Below, piece after piece: positions 33,340 to 44,239 of a stretch of DNA of 64,000 bases. The first letter of the stretch is position 1; the number at the start of each line of letters is the position of its first letter. The notes under the pieces were generated by a model. That model ran no database searches. It was not told where the DNA came from and was given only the letters and a program-made list of their open reading frames with translations. The DNA is from Cristatella mucedo (lineage: Eukaryota > Bryozoa > Phylactolaemata > Cristatellidae): positions 5,138,501 to 5,202,500 of the forward strand of contig WPIO01000001.1 of the NCBI GenBank assembly GCA_009760855.2, given 5' to 3'. A program made the translations under genes and the position numbers.

Positions 33340-35380
33340 GCTGCATGCATATAATTACATATAGGCTTAATGGACAATTATTTATCTGAAAGCAAGTTGC
33401 ATCATGCCCTGAATAACAATTTTAATGCGGTGTTGTTCTTCTAGTTTCAGGTTAAGAAGTAGACCTCAGTTGACTGGAGCGAGTTTCGAGGGACGGCATC
33501 TCGATTTTAATCCGTTCTGCCTCAGAGAGCTCAGCATGTTGAGCTCAACGTTTTAAATTTGTGTACGAATACTTGGTACAGCCTAACACTTTCTATTGAC
33601 TGGCTATATATCTTGTGCTTACGATTAAAGCTCAAAACGAAATGCAGATTTTCTGGTATGGCAGTTCACATTACAATTAAGTACTGTCCCTGCATAACAA
33701 GGTCTTGAGTCTAATAAATTTCTTTCATAACGACAGATTTGCCTTTCTTTTGTCACCCTCGCCAGACAAAGCTTTTTTACCTGCTTTTACTCGTCTGTGC
33801 AGAAGTATTGTTTCCTAGACTCTAGTACCCGGATCTTCGTAATAGTACTAGATATAGTGTACTATCACAGTGGGCACAAGCCTGATACCTGAGACTTGCG
33901 TGTATGGATTCATTCATTCACATTAAAAAATAAATAAGATGACTGTGGTAGAATCGAACACAAATTGCATAAAATTAATTTTGAAAATATAAGGCCGTGC
34001 ATATGAGTGCGTAGCTACCCAAAGTCTAAATAGAAATGACTATTTGACCGTCAGAGCGTCGCTAAGATTGACTATTCTTGTGCGAACCTTAATTTTTATC
34101 TGTTTCAGTGAGATTTTAACTTCACTGTCTTTATGAACGTAATTAAATAACGCGCTATCTAAAGCCTGCTCTATGCACCATTCAAAGCTCAATTTATTCT
34201 ATGAAAATAAATGTTATAGCTACACACAATCTTGTTGCTACGTATGATAATATTTAAATTGTCTCCTCATATATATATTCGTTACGACGCTAATTTACAT
34301 ATGACTGCCATGAGCACGCTAAGGAATTTGTTATTCCAAGTTGAACTATAGAATTAGATGGAGAAAATTGTGTTTGACAGTCGATGTAGAAGTGCAATGC
34401 CTTCTTGGACTGCACAGTTGACTTATTCTGCCTAAGAGCTTAACTGCCAGCCTTTTAAGTTCATTTGTAAACTGCACTATGCACTTAAAAAAGAGACTAC
34501 CTCCGAAAAGTGTAAGAATGCATAATCATGGTTGTTGAGTTATTTTTTGCATTAATATTAAGGAGAGACTGGTTATCAATACAGTGTAACAGTTTAAACT
34601 GAAAACTATGTTGTTTTCATATAACATTCAAAGTGGTTTTCCGGTTATAATCAAGCTATATTTCCTTAGTAAAATAGTTAGAATAATAAAAGTAATCTTT
34701 GAATGGTGCACTAACAGAAATATATCTCTATTCAGATTAGTTTGACTCGCTGCAAGTAAAGAAATCAAGCTTTTTTAACCTTTAAAGTAAGTCTGCAAGT
34801 CTGTGGGTCATTTTGAGACCATAGGTCCATTAAACCCGCCAATGTATCAGTTAGACTTACTTCGTGACATGTGTGCCATTTATAGTACTATTACGTTGGT
34901 TGAGACATAGCACTAACCATTTAACCATGCTGCCTTAGTAGCATAGGTAAAGTGCCTGGAAAGAGATTGATTTCTCTGAGTTTACTATGCAAATGTATAA
35001 ATATTATATTTTTTTACGTCTCACGTCAGAATATTTGAGTAGCTTCCTTAAAAAATTTCGTGTCTAGCTACAGCATGCAGTCTACTTGCTTAAATTTAAC
35101 ATTGAATCATGCATAGAGTAATGAAATTAGGAATCAGGAGGCCTTGGATCAGCACCATATTTAATTACGTACGAGAGCACTACGGAGATCGTGTCTCTGT
35201 GGAGCGGATAAAATAAGAAACCTGACCGAGACGTTCAGTCTTAGAGATGGTCTGCCAGTGGAGAAGTCATTGCGGCTAAAGCTTGGTGCAGCTATACGCT
35301 TATATGCATGATCTTCTTTTTCAAGTGAATTTTTGAAGGGCATACGCTAGTAATCAATGGTTGAAGAGAGCAAGGGTTAT
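33340..35380. other. No gene seen
   Basis: AT-rich non-coding sequence. Only a LINE A 3'-hairpin scrap near 34948-34985 is recognisable. Confidence 0.5.
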
Positions 35381-35387
35381 AATTTCT

Positions 35388-35527
35388 TTATTTAGCGCCC
35401 TATGAGAACTTAATCTCTATTGAGGCATTTCTCCTTTGCAGAAAATGTAAAGTACCTAGAAAGAGATTGAGTTCTCTGAGGGCACTGCGGCACTATATCA
35501 GGTGTATTATTATTATTATTATTATTA
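35388..35527. mobile_element. Two LINE A 3' ends in inverted orientation
   Basis: A minus-oriented hairpin end (AGCGCCCTATGAGAACTTAATCTC) is followed at once by a plus-oriented end (AAGTACCTAGAAAGAGATTGAGTTCTCTGAGGGC) with an ATT-repeat tail, making an imperfect palindrome. Confidence 0.75.
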
Positions 35528-35663
35528 GTCAAACATGCAAAAACACTCGGATATGAACGTGCTTTTAGCCTATGGATTAGTGTTTTTTCGGCAAAGGTAA
35601 GTGCAAGCGTTCGAGAACCGAGTGACGCTTAAATTGTATTTAATCGAAAGGTTAGGTGAACTG

Positions 35664-35815
35664 GACCTTGATAGCTCAGGAGGTAAGGTGCTCGCTCTTC
35701 ATGACCTAGGTTGTGGGTTTGAATCTTGCAGTTGGACTATCCTCTACTGCCAATTGCAAGCGGTGGTGATAGTCGATAAAACTCTTCTACCGTTTTAGAA
35801 ATAAGTTTTTTAAAT
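35664..35815 (+). mobile_element. tRNA-derived SINE
   Basis: A-box-like ATAGCTCAGGAGGTAAGGTGCTCGC and B-box-like GTGGGTTTGAATCTTGC, then the body GCAAGCGGTGGTGATAGTCGATAAAACTCTTCTACCG. More diverged than the copy at 36570. Confidence 0.8.
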
Positions 35816-35934
35816 CAAAACTCCTTTATAGGTAATTGTAGTTCCCTAGCTCGCAGAAAGGAATCATGAAGACGACTGTCGTAGTAATGCATAAATACTC
35901 TTCTCTTAAAAATTGCAGTGACACATCGATTATG

Positions 35935-36430
35935 TGACACTGCGCGACCCCAGAAATGCTGGTGCTCATGATCCTGGTGGCTGCTCGCGAGGAGACAAGC
36001 ACTGGGGGTCCTCCTGGCTGCCAGGATACCCTAAAATCTTTAGGCAGCCAGCAAGCAGTCTCCTAAGACTTCGACCATTGATCTTCCGTCGTCGGCCAGC
36101 CCAACCCGAGGGCCGCTAGAAACTATCCGGCAGGGCTGGGTAGCAAATGTTCCCACGCGTCCCCCCCCCCACGTCCCAGTGGGCGGCTTCCTGTTTTCCT
36201 TTGCGACCCGATATCAGCCGACCGACAAGGTGGGCTAGCCAGCTCCGCCTGGCCGACCTGGCACACCGGTCCCACGCGCCCTACCCGGTGGAAGTAAGCT
36301 TCAAGCTGAGTTCCTTCTAATGACCGACTGCCCAACCCAGCAGCTGACGGCCATCCATTCGCTGCCGGAAAGGTATCACTATCGAGCTCTACAGGTGCCC
36401 TGCAGCCGGCGGTCCAGTCTGAATTCTTTT
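35935..36430. other. GC-rich stretch, no gene recognised
   Basis: Includes a 10-C run near 36161. Open frames on both strands have no identifiable domain. Confidence 0.4.
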
Positions 36431-36569
36431 GAGTGTCGCTCTTTCTTACAGCTCTGCAAACTCAAAGAAAAATATGGTATTTCCGCAACCAGGTTAAAGA
36501 AAAATGAATCATATTGGCAGGATTCAGGAAATTCCCATTTCCAGCTTTTTAATGCGATACAAGCTCAAT

Positions 36570-36740
36570 TATTGAACCCGGGTCTTAGCTCAGGGGTAAG
36601 GCGCTCGCTCTCCAAGACCCGGATCAAGGGTTCGAGTCCTGTAGTGGCTGATTCTTGGTTGACCCCTGAAAGCGGTGGTGATAGCCATGAAGGCTCCTCA
36701 GCCGGTATGCAAATGAGGCAGCTAAATCAGTTACCCTAGT
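36570..36740 (+). mobile_element. tRNA-derived SINE with clear A and B boxes
   Basis: Head reads CTTAGCTCAGGGGTAAGGCGCTCGC (A box) and CAAGGGTTCGAGTCCTG (B box) at tRNA spacing, followed by the family body (AAAGCGGTGGTGATAGCCATGAAGGCTCC) and an end AAATCAGTTACC. The best tRNA-like head in the window; likely an internal Pol III promoter in origin. Confidence 0.85.
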
Positions 36741-37169
36741 AGTTCTTAATTCTAGTAATTCTGCAAGTGAATTTGTAAGTAGCCAAAAAAGCACGATAAG
36801 CAGCGATACAGCATAAGTGCTATGGGCAATTGTGCAGCTGTAGCTCATTCTCATGCCGGCTCCGCTAAAGCCTGTCGGACAAGTCCTAGCTCGAGCCAGG
36901 TGTTTGCTAGTTTTCCGTTAGCAGGCTAGCCACTTGAGGAGATGCATCTTGGGCAATACTTTTTCTGTCTGCAAAAAAATCAAGTGCTTGGTGTCACCTA
37001 AAACTTCTATGCCGATAGCATCGAGCCACGAAGATCAATCAAAACGGAATGTGATGTTAAAGCACACATCATTTAGATTAAATGACTGTATCTCCGAGTA
37101 TACGGAGCTCGGCCCATTGAGGCGAGAGAGACGAATCTAACGAATTTAGTGGCCCTGGTGGGTCGCAGC

Positions 37170-38688
37170 AGTGGAGACCTTCAAGATGATCGACCTGGAG
37201 AAGAATTCTGCTCATGCTAAAGCTGATCGTCGTTCGTTATTCGCAGACCCATTCCTTGTATTCCTCGGAGTATTCTGTAAAGTGTCTCTGTTTTTTTTGC
37301 TCGATCTTTCGGCAGCTTTTCATACTATCGATCACAAACTTCTTCTAGAGCTCCTTTCATCTCGCCTGGGCATAACTGGCACTGCTCTGCAATGGTTCAG
37401 GTCCTATCTCAGTGGCAGACTCTAGAGTATTGACTTGAATGGACAAAGAACATCTAAGGTACCTCTAAAATATGGGGTGCCTCAGGGCTCCTTGTTAGGT
37501 CCGGTTCTTTTCATGGTTTAGACTCTCCCTCTTGCTGATGTGATTGCCAAGCACAATCTAGGCTTTCACTTCTATGCTGATGACACTCGGTTGTAACTTT
37601 GCTTTGATCTCTCCCAGCCTTAGAGCATCTCAAATTCTCTCAACTCACTTGCTGCATGTATTGATGACATCTGCATATGGATGGCAGCAAATTTTCTAAA
37701 ACTAAACGATGATAAAACCAACTTATTAGTTATGGGCAAACCCATAACTAATAATAGTGTGATAATAATAGTGTGATAATAATAGTGTGATTCAGAAATT
37801 GGAAAGGCTGACGCTCAAAGTTGGCTCTGCCAGCATATCTTCTCTTGAATCAGCTCGAAATCTAGGTTTCATGTTCCAAAGCGACCTCTCGTTAGACGAC
37901 CACATCAGCTCCACAGTCAAATCTGCCTATTTTCAGCTTCATAACATTGCTAAAATTCGGGCTTGTTTAGATAAGGATACCACGTCCAAGTTAGTCCATG
38001 CATTCGTGACATCCCGTCTCGACTTCTGCAACTCACTGCTTACTGGCCTACCAGCATGTGCGATCAGGAGATTGCAGCTGGTGCAAAACTCAGCAGCTAG
38101 GCTTGTCTGTCGTGAGCATCGCAGTTGCCACATTACTCCACTTATCGCCGACCTGCACTGGATACCAGTCAAGCAATGGATTGACTTCGAGGTTTTGTCG
38201 CTCACTTTTAGGTCACTTCATTCTATGGCTGCAGCCTATCTCTCAGATCTACTTCCCCATCAGGCCAAGCATCGTACCACCCGCTTTTCGGAATCCAACA
38301 GTCTACAAGTACCTCGTACAAACCTCAAATCCTTTGGAGACCGTATATTTAGTTCGTCACTCGCATAGCCCGAAACTCTCTCCCGACTTGCATCAGAACA
38401 TCCCCTGACTTGACCACATTTAAAAAGAACTTAAAAACACACCTATTTAGGACAGCATTTAGTGGGTCCCTGTGATTTGTCCTTCACGTGCTTATGCGTG
38501 CTGACACTGTGCATGCTGCCACTAACCACATTTGCATGCTGACCCTGTGCATGTCACCCCTGACCATGTTATTCATTTTGTTTGTTTATCAAGCATGATG
38601 CTACTCACCATTCACTTGCATTTCCCTTTGCAGAAAATGTAAAGCACCAGAAAGAGATTGAGTTCTCTGAGGGCGCTTTATCAAGTGC

Positions 38689-38731
<43 letters not shown>
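37170..38731 (+). mobile_element. LINE family A, longest copy (RT domain to 3' tail)
   Basis: Includes the RT core: [20 protein letters not shown] near 37296, [23 protein letters not shown] near 37470, FYADDTRL near 37570, then the C-terminal blocks also seen at 9123-9878. Ends with the hairpin (about 38640-38680) and (ATT)n tail to 38731. These motif blocks place it in the CR1/L2 superfamily. Stops follow SGRL, the LF block, TRL and SQP, and a TAATAGTGTGA repeat expansion interrupts it near 37750-37790: not functional. Confidence 0.9.
37787..38368 (+). pseudogene. RT C-terminal fragment of LINE A
   Basis: 193-residue open frame with SARNLGFMF, VKSAYFQLHNIAKIR, RLDFCNSLLTGLPAC, LQLVQNSAARLVC, HWIPVKQWIDFE and LRSLHSM blocks, colinear with the ORF at 9123-9878. 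A frameshift near 38350 removes the normal end. Confidence 0.85.
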
Positions 38732-38732
<1 letters not shown>

Positions 38733-38739
38733 TCTTTAT

Positions 38740-39635
38740 CGCGCATCATCATATCTTCCTCACCTTATTCAAATGAAGTTGCCATCTTAATCAATCTGCC
38801 AATACTTCTTTCTCTAATTTCTATTAGTACTTAAGTTCTTTTTTATTCTTTCGATTTCCGATCATGTTGACTGTCTCTAGCGTCTGGTCAGATTTTTATA
38901 ATATTAATAAGCTTGATCGGAATTCTCATAATAAATATTTGATTAAAAAACCATAAAATACGAAAGTATATTAATTAACTGACGGGTTACTTGTTTAGGT
39001 AGCTTAAAACCATCGGTTCATCTCTCCGGATCTGCCAGTGCGACAAAAGATTCCGTCTCAAATAATCCAAGAATGGTGCCAACCTGCAGAAGCATGATAT
39101 ATAAACTCAAGCCTCGGTGGTAAAAGGTGCAGCTTTAGCCGGGCATTACACGAAACTGGTTTTTAGGCTAAATGATAAGGACACCAAGGACAGTGAATTA
39201 CGACCAAGTGCATATTTCATATGCAATTGACTACAAACTAACGTTATGATTTTTCCCTATTTATGTAAAATCTTGTTGTGTTGCAAATCAAACCTACTCT
39301 GAGCATTTGCTATTACCCTCTAAAGCCAATTGCTAATTGAGCGTGTCCCTCAATTCCGTGCAGCACCTTCATGTCTGTATTCAAGGCGGTTACGATAACC
39401 TCATCCTCAAAAAGTCATCTCCCCGAGAGATGCGAAGACTAGCCCCTTAGAACCTATTTCCACTGTCCTACTTCTACGATGCATAGATCTGTTGCTGCCT
39501 TGCTTCACTAACATAATATAAATGTCTCTAGCCTCACGTCTTGCCCTTTAAAAAAGGCTGTAGGTATGGCCACTAATTAATAAAGCTACACTAGACTAAG
39601 AGAACTTGGGTAACTTTCGCAACTACGATCATGTG
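38740..39635. other. No gene seen
   Basis: AT-rich non-coding sequence; a SINE-like head may be present near 39112-39165 (CCTCGGTGGTAAAAGGTGCAGC), too diverged to call. Confidence 0.35.
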
Positions 39636-39639
39636 AGAA

Positions 39640-40345
39640 GCATAGCAGAGTCAGGAGAGCAGTTGAGGTAGTGAGTATCGTGGAAGTAGCAGCTCACGAC
39701 TGCTGGAAATGATGAGCCGTAGTCGGCAGCAGAATAGGGATCTCATTGCGTTAACATTGTGGAAGTGTGTTCCACAGACTAGGACCTGCATACCAAAAGC
39801 TTCTATTGTCAACGGTCTTTAAAGTGGAACAGCTAAGTTATGGTCCATAGAGGACCTGAGAGCACGAGGTGGCTGAAACTGGTGCAGCAGTTCGGCTAGC
39901 TTTGAAAGAGTCAAGCCAAGGCAAGCCTTGTGGTTTAGCTTCGAAATTTTACTTGTATCCGTTGATCAACCAGTAGCCATATAAGCTCTTTCAGTATGGG
40001 AGCGACATGGTCAAACCTCTGGGATTTATAAAGTAGCCTTTCGGTGACTTCATCACCTGCTGCACTGGCCTCGTATCCTTTTCCAGTGGCAAAGCCAAAA
40101 TGGAATCGCAATAATCTAGCCGAGACACAACCGGTGAGATAACTAAAGTTTTTACATGTTATATTGGAAGAAAGTTTCCAATCTTGGATATGGATCGGAC
40201 GTGATGGCTAGTTGTAGAAGCAGTCTTCTTAACGAAGCTTTCAAATGTAGGTAGCTTTCAAGGACGACATCTGAATTCCGAGCACACGGTGATGGTCGCA
40301 CAACGACATCGCTCAGTACAAAAGCAGTCTTCTTGACCAGCTACA
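39640..40345 (-). mobile_element. LINE family B relic (minus)
   Basis: Colinear with the minus-strand relic at 47240-48090: shared GCATAGCAGAG...GTGGAAGTAGCAGCT and CAAACCTCTGGGATTTxTAAG blocks. On the minus strand it gives the RT C-terminal pieces (WLDYCDSI, SHHVRSISKI). No open frame. Confidence 0.7.
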
Positions 40346-40374
40346 AGCTTGATGTATCATATGATTAGCCTAAT

Positions 40375-41115
40375 GGCCTTTGCTAGCAAGCACTTACAGT
40401 TTGTGCAAAACTCTGCAGCTAGGCTTCTCTGTCGAGAGCGTTGCAATTGCCACATCACACCACTTCTTGCGATATGCACTGGCTCCCAATATAGCAGCGT
40501 ATAGAAAGGTTTTGTCACTCACTTTCAGGTCCCTTCATTCTCTGGTTTTAGCTTACGTATCAGAACAACTCCTAAACCAGATCGGGCATCGCACTTCTGC
40601 TTTTCTGACTCAAATCGCTTAGCTGTGCCTCAAACTAACCTTAATGAGCGGCGTGTGTTCAAATCCTGTGTTCGGTGATCTTTTATCACAGCTGCAAGTG
40701 GTGGTGATAGCCATAAAGAGTCTTCTGTCACTATACAAATGAGGCTCTTAAATCAACTAGTATAAATCCTTCGGAGAAGTGCCATTAGTTCTTATGATCC
40801 CAAAGCCTCGACCTCACGCTCGACTGACGTCACGCCATCCCCTGACTTTATGATATTTAAAAATAAGCTAACAATCCACCTGTTTCTCGCAGCATTTTTT
40901 GGTTCTTCTGACTTGTCCTATATGGGCTAACGAATGCTTCCTCTGTGCATGTTACCACAAATCATACGTACATGTTAAGAATGTGCATGTAACCTCTAAC
41001 CATTTTATGCTTGTTGTCGTTGAACATGTTATCCCTAACCTATTGGATAGTGCTTCCTTTTCAGTAAATTTAAAGTGCCTAGAAAGAGATTGAGTTCTCT
41101 GATGGCGCTTTAACA
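40375..41115 (+). mobile_element. LINE family A relic split by a SINE
   Basis: RT C-terminal pieces at 40380-40622 (LQFVQNSAARLLCRER-like in a corrected frame), resuming at 40766 with the 3' coding end and UTR, and closing with a hairpin at 41073-41112. The split point matches CAAACTAACCTTAA | AAATCCTTCGGAGA relative to intact LINE A. Diverged. Confidence 0.75.
40643..40765 (+). mobile_element. SINE nested in LINE A
   Basis: 5'-truncated SINE: B-box-like GTGTTCAAATCCTG, then GCAAGTGGTGGTGATAGCCATAAAGAGTCTTCTGTCACTATACAAATGAGG and AAATCAACTAGT. Sits inside the LINE A relic at 40375-41115. Confidence 0.75.
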
Positions 41116-41119
41116 TATG

Positions 41120-42115
41120 TATAATGACTACGATTATTATATTATGCTTGTTGACATTGTGCATTTTACCACTCACAGTTTGATCATGCTTTTTTTACAA
41201 CATCTGTAAAGTGACTAGAAAGAAATCAAGTCCCCTAGGGGCCATATGTGGCTCGTGCGCGTGACCTTACTAACAACAAGGGTCAAACTCACGATCAAGT
41301 ATTAACAATAAAAACATAATATAGCACCCTCAGAGAACTCAATCTCTTTCTTGGCCCTTTACATTTGCTGCAAAGGAAGCACGATCGAATAGTTAGTGGT
41401 AACATGCTCAATGAGAACAAGAATAACATGTTTAGGGGTGACATGCACACGGTCAGCATTCAAGCATGGGTAGTGGCAGCATGCACAGTGTCAGCACGCA
41501 TAAGCACATAAAGGATGAATCATACGAAATCACTAAATGCTGTGATAAATAGATGCATTTTTAGTTTCTTTTTAAAAGTGGTCAAACCATGTTATTCATG
41601 TTGTTTTTACTTTATCAAGCATGATATTACTCACCATTCAATTGCATTTCCCTTTGCAGCAAATGTAAAGCGCCTAGAAAGAGATTAAGTACTCTGAGGG
41701 CGCTTTATCAAGTGCATTATTATTATTTTTATTAAATTGCCCAGCTTCACACGTGTCATCAATTGGAAATCGTTCCTCAAACTTGGGAGCGTGGCGGCAA
41801 TGCGGCAGCAAATGGGTAATAATAATAATAAAAATAATAATAATACATTTGACATGGCGCCTTCAGGGAACTCAATATTTTTGTTGTCACTTTACATTTG
41901 CTGCAAAGGAAGCACGATCGAGTAGTCAGCGGCTGCATGCTCAATAAACAACAAGAGCAAACAGGTTAGGAGGGGACAGGCACAGTGGCAGCAAACATAA
42001 GCACCTCAAGAACGAATCACAAGGATCCACTAAAGGCTGCGATAAGCAGAGGCGTTTTACTTTCTTTTTAAATGTAGTCGAGTCAAGAGATGTCGCCGAG
42101 CAAGTCGGCTGTTAA
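41120..42115. mobile_element. Cluster of four LINE A 3' ends in mixed orientations
   Basis: Plus (41120-41240), minus (41318-41585), plus (41586-41735, with AT-rich tail) and minus (41818-42115, preceded by an AAT repeat). The second and third meet head to head at about 41585. Each carries the AGAAAGAGATT hairpin region in its own orientation. Confidence 0.75.
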
Positions 42116-42174
42116 CTTAGGTAGCTGCCGCACAAGAACTTATCTCTCTTCGAGCTGCAGCGTATGGCAATCGA

Positions 42175-42610
42175 TGAACGCAGCATAGTCGCACCTGCCT
42201 CGATCGACCGATTCTTCTACATCGTGCACCCGCTTCGCGCCGGCGAACTGCTGAGCAGCCGGCGCGCGCTCGCCTCCGTCGGCCTGTGCCTCGCGCTCGC
42301 CTTCTCGCTCGCCACTCTGCCTCTGGCCTATCCGCGCCGCTTCGGCGGCTACTCGTTCAGCGAGCACGCCCTCGCCAGCCTGCCGGTCGGCCCGATGGTC
42401 TACGTCAAGGTGGTCACCATGTGCGTCTTCGTCGTCGCGTTCGTGGTGGCTCTTTACGGTCACGTATGCATCCTTCGAGCCACGATTCGGCAGGCGAGAA
42501 GGCCCGCCTCCGGCCCAGCCTCGGAGCGTCGTCATGTACGTGCTCGCCTGCCGCAACTTCGGTTGAGCCATCTGCCGCCGAGTCATCTGCCGCCACGGCG
42601 GCTGGATGTG
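42175..42610 (+). pseudogene. Truncated GPCR pseudogene
   Basis: Closely matches the GPCR at 52896-53894 from the end of TM3 (SIDRFFYIVHPLRAGELL) through TM4, the second extracellular loop (YPRRFGGYSFSEHA) and TM5 to the third cytoplasmic loop. It then jumps directly to the segment after TM7 (MYVLACRNFG) with about 200 bp encoding TM6-TM7 missing. In that last segment CGA is TGA, and the frame has also shifted. TM1-TM3 are absent. Cannot encode a receptor. It follows a LINE A cluster; a partial segmental or template-switch copy is likely. Confidence 0.9.
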
Positions 42611-43099
42611 GACTATGCTGCCACGGCTGTGGATGCGGTAGGTAACACCGGCTAGGTTCGCTGGTGCCAATGACGGCCGCCAGTGACGTCACTGGCTCCT
42701 GCTGCGAGTGACTGGTGAGTTGGCTGACGAAGCTCGAGCCAGCCTCTCTGAAACGGCCGCACCAGCTGGCCACCTGGCCTTCGGTGGCTTTGACTGGGAA
42801 CGCGGCTCGGAGATTTTACGACCCGGCCGCACACGTTGCCATCCTCATCTCGGCCAGATTGGGCGTGATTTTTTGCAGCGAAAGTTCTCTAATAATAATA
42901 ATAATATTAATAATAATGGTAAGTAAGTTTCTGCTACTAGATCTCAATCTCTCATGAGGCACCTCAAGCTGGCAGGAAAGGAGATCGATTGGTTTTGATA
43001 AAATCACGGTTTCAGAAGCATGAGTACGCGATAGACCATTTACATGAACAAAGTAAATTATGTAAGGAACACGTGGGTTTCTAGCCTTATAATGAAAAT

Positions 43100-43310
43100 A
43101 ATATATTTCTATAGCGCCCTTGAAGAACTTAATCCCTTTCAAGGCACTTGACATATGCTGTAAAGGATGCATGCTCAAATTGTCAGCTTCTTTTTAAATC
43201 TCGTATAGTCAGTGCACGTCGTGACATTAGTCGGAAGCGAACTGCAAGCTGTGCGAGTGCTTAGGAGCTGAAATCACGGACTCCAGAGGATTTCAGGACG
43301 GTTAGAGACT
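43100..43310 (-). mobile_element. LINE A 3' fragment (minus)
   Basis: ATAGCGCCCTTGAAGAACTTAATCCC hairpin end followed by 3' UTR and the last RT codons, diverged. Further LINE A-like scraps may extend to about 43660. Confidence 0.65.
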
Positions 43311-44055
43311 TAGCTACACAACTTCTAGAGTCAGAAGAGCCAGGGTCCAATCCGAATCCTGACGAAGAAGTGTCCCTGTCATGTTTGTAGGAGCGAGAGA
43401 ATTGGATGTGGATGGGCAATGGAGCCAGTTCGGCGTATCGGCTAGGGAAACCGTGTGCCAGGTTGGAATGGATCCTGGAGCCGGGCTTGAAACCGCTCTG
43501 CAGTGCCTACTTGCAGTTAGGCGTCGAAGACAGCTGTCATGCACGTCCTTTCTTGGAACCGGTGAGAGGGCATTTCAGAGGCATCCCGACTGCACATTTT
43601 TGCGGACAGTGAAAGTATCAAGGGGCTTAAGGTTTCGCAATTCTAGTAGGACGTTTGATATTGAATCGAACACAAACTGAAAACTGAATGACAACCGCAT
43701 AGGGTTAGATGTTTAATTGTGGTAATTTTGGAGTTGTCAGCGTGCAATCGCAGAAGAATATTCAATGTTTTGCATGACCTTGTTTGTGATTGGAGACATA
43801 CATATGAGCCAGTAATAAAACTTAATCAGTTACATACACAACTCGGTACATAGATGGTCATTCATTCGGCTTATGAATTTTATGTTATAATCACCGAGTA
43901 AAATAAATGGAGATTTCTGAAACACAGAAACAGGGAAATACCAGGAAAGTTTAAAAGAAAGCGAGACTTGGTAACTGGGAGCGATCGATTACCACCATCT
44001 TTGACAGATTTCTGTAGGGTGATAATACAACAGATTTGAAGACGGCGTCGAGATT
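43311..44055. other. No gene seen
   Basis: Open frames at 43381-43680 lack any recognisable domain; part may be degraded LINE A. Confidence 0.35.
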
Positions 44056-44057
44056 GA

Positions 44058-44225
44058 GCTGTGATGGCACACTAGGTAAGGTGGTTGCTTTCACGACCTC
44101 GGTCCCGAGGTCATGGGTTCGATTCCTGCGGTGGGCGATTCTTTATCGCCACTGCAAGCGGTGGTGATAGCCGCAAAGGCTCTTCTGTCGCTATACAAAA
44201 AGAGGCTGTTTAATCAGCTAGGATA
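44058..44225 (+). mobile_element. tRNA-derived SINE
   Basis: Nearly identical to the SINE at 32435-32610 (GTGATGGCACACTAGGTAAGGTGG head, GGGTTCGATTCCTGCGGTGGGC, shared body and AATCAGCTAGGA end), then a short TA run. Confidence 0.88.
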
Positions 44226-44239
44226 TATATATATATATG

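Noticed and set aside
33084-33377. Cys/Val and Thr/His repeat open frames
   Set aside because: Translation of the TG/CA and TA microsatellite.
36572-36650. Possible functional tRNA gene
   Set aside because: A and B boxes are present, but the sequence continues into the SINE body and I could not fold a proper acceptor stem or anticodon arm.
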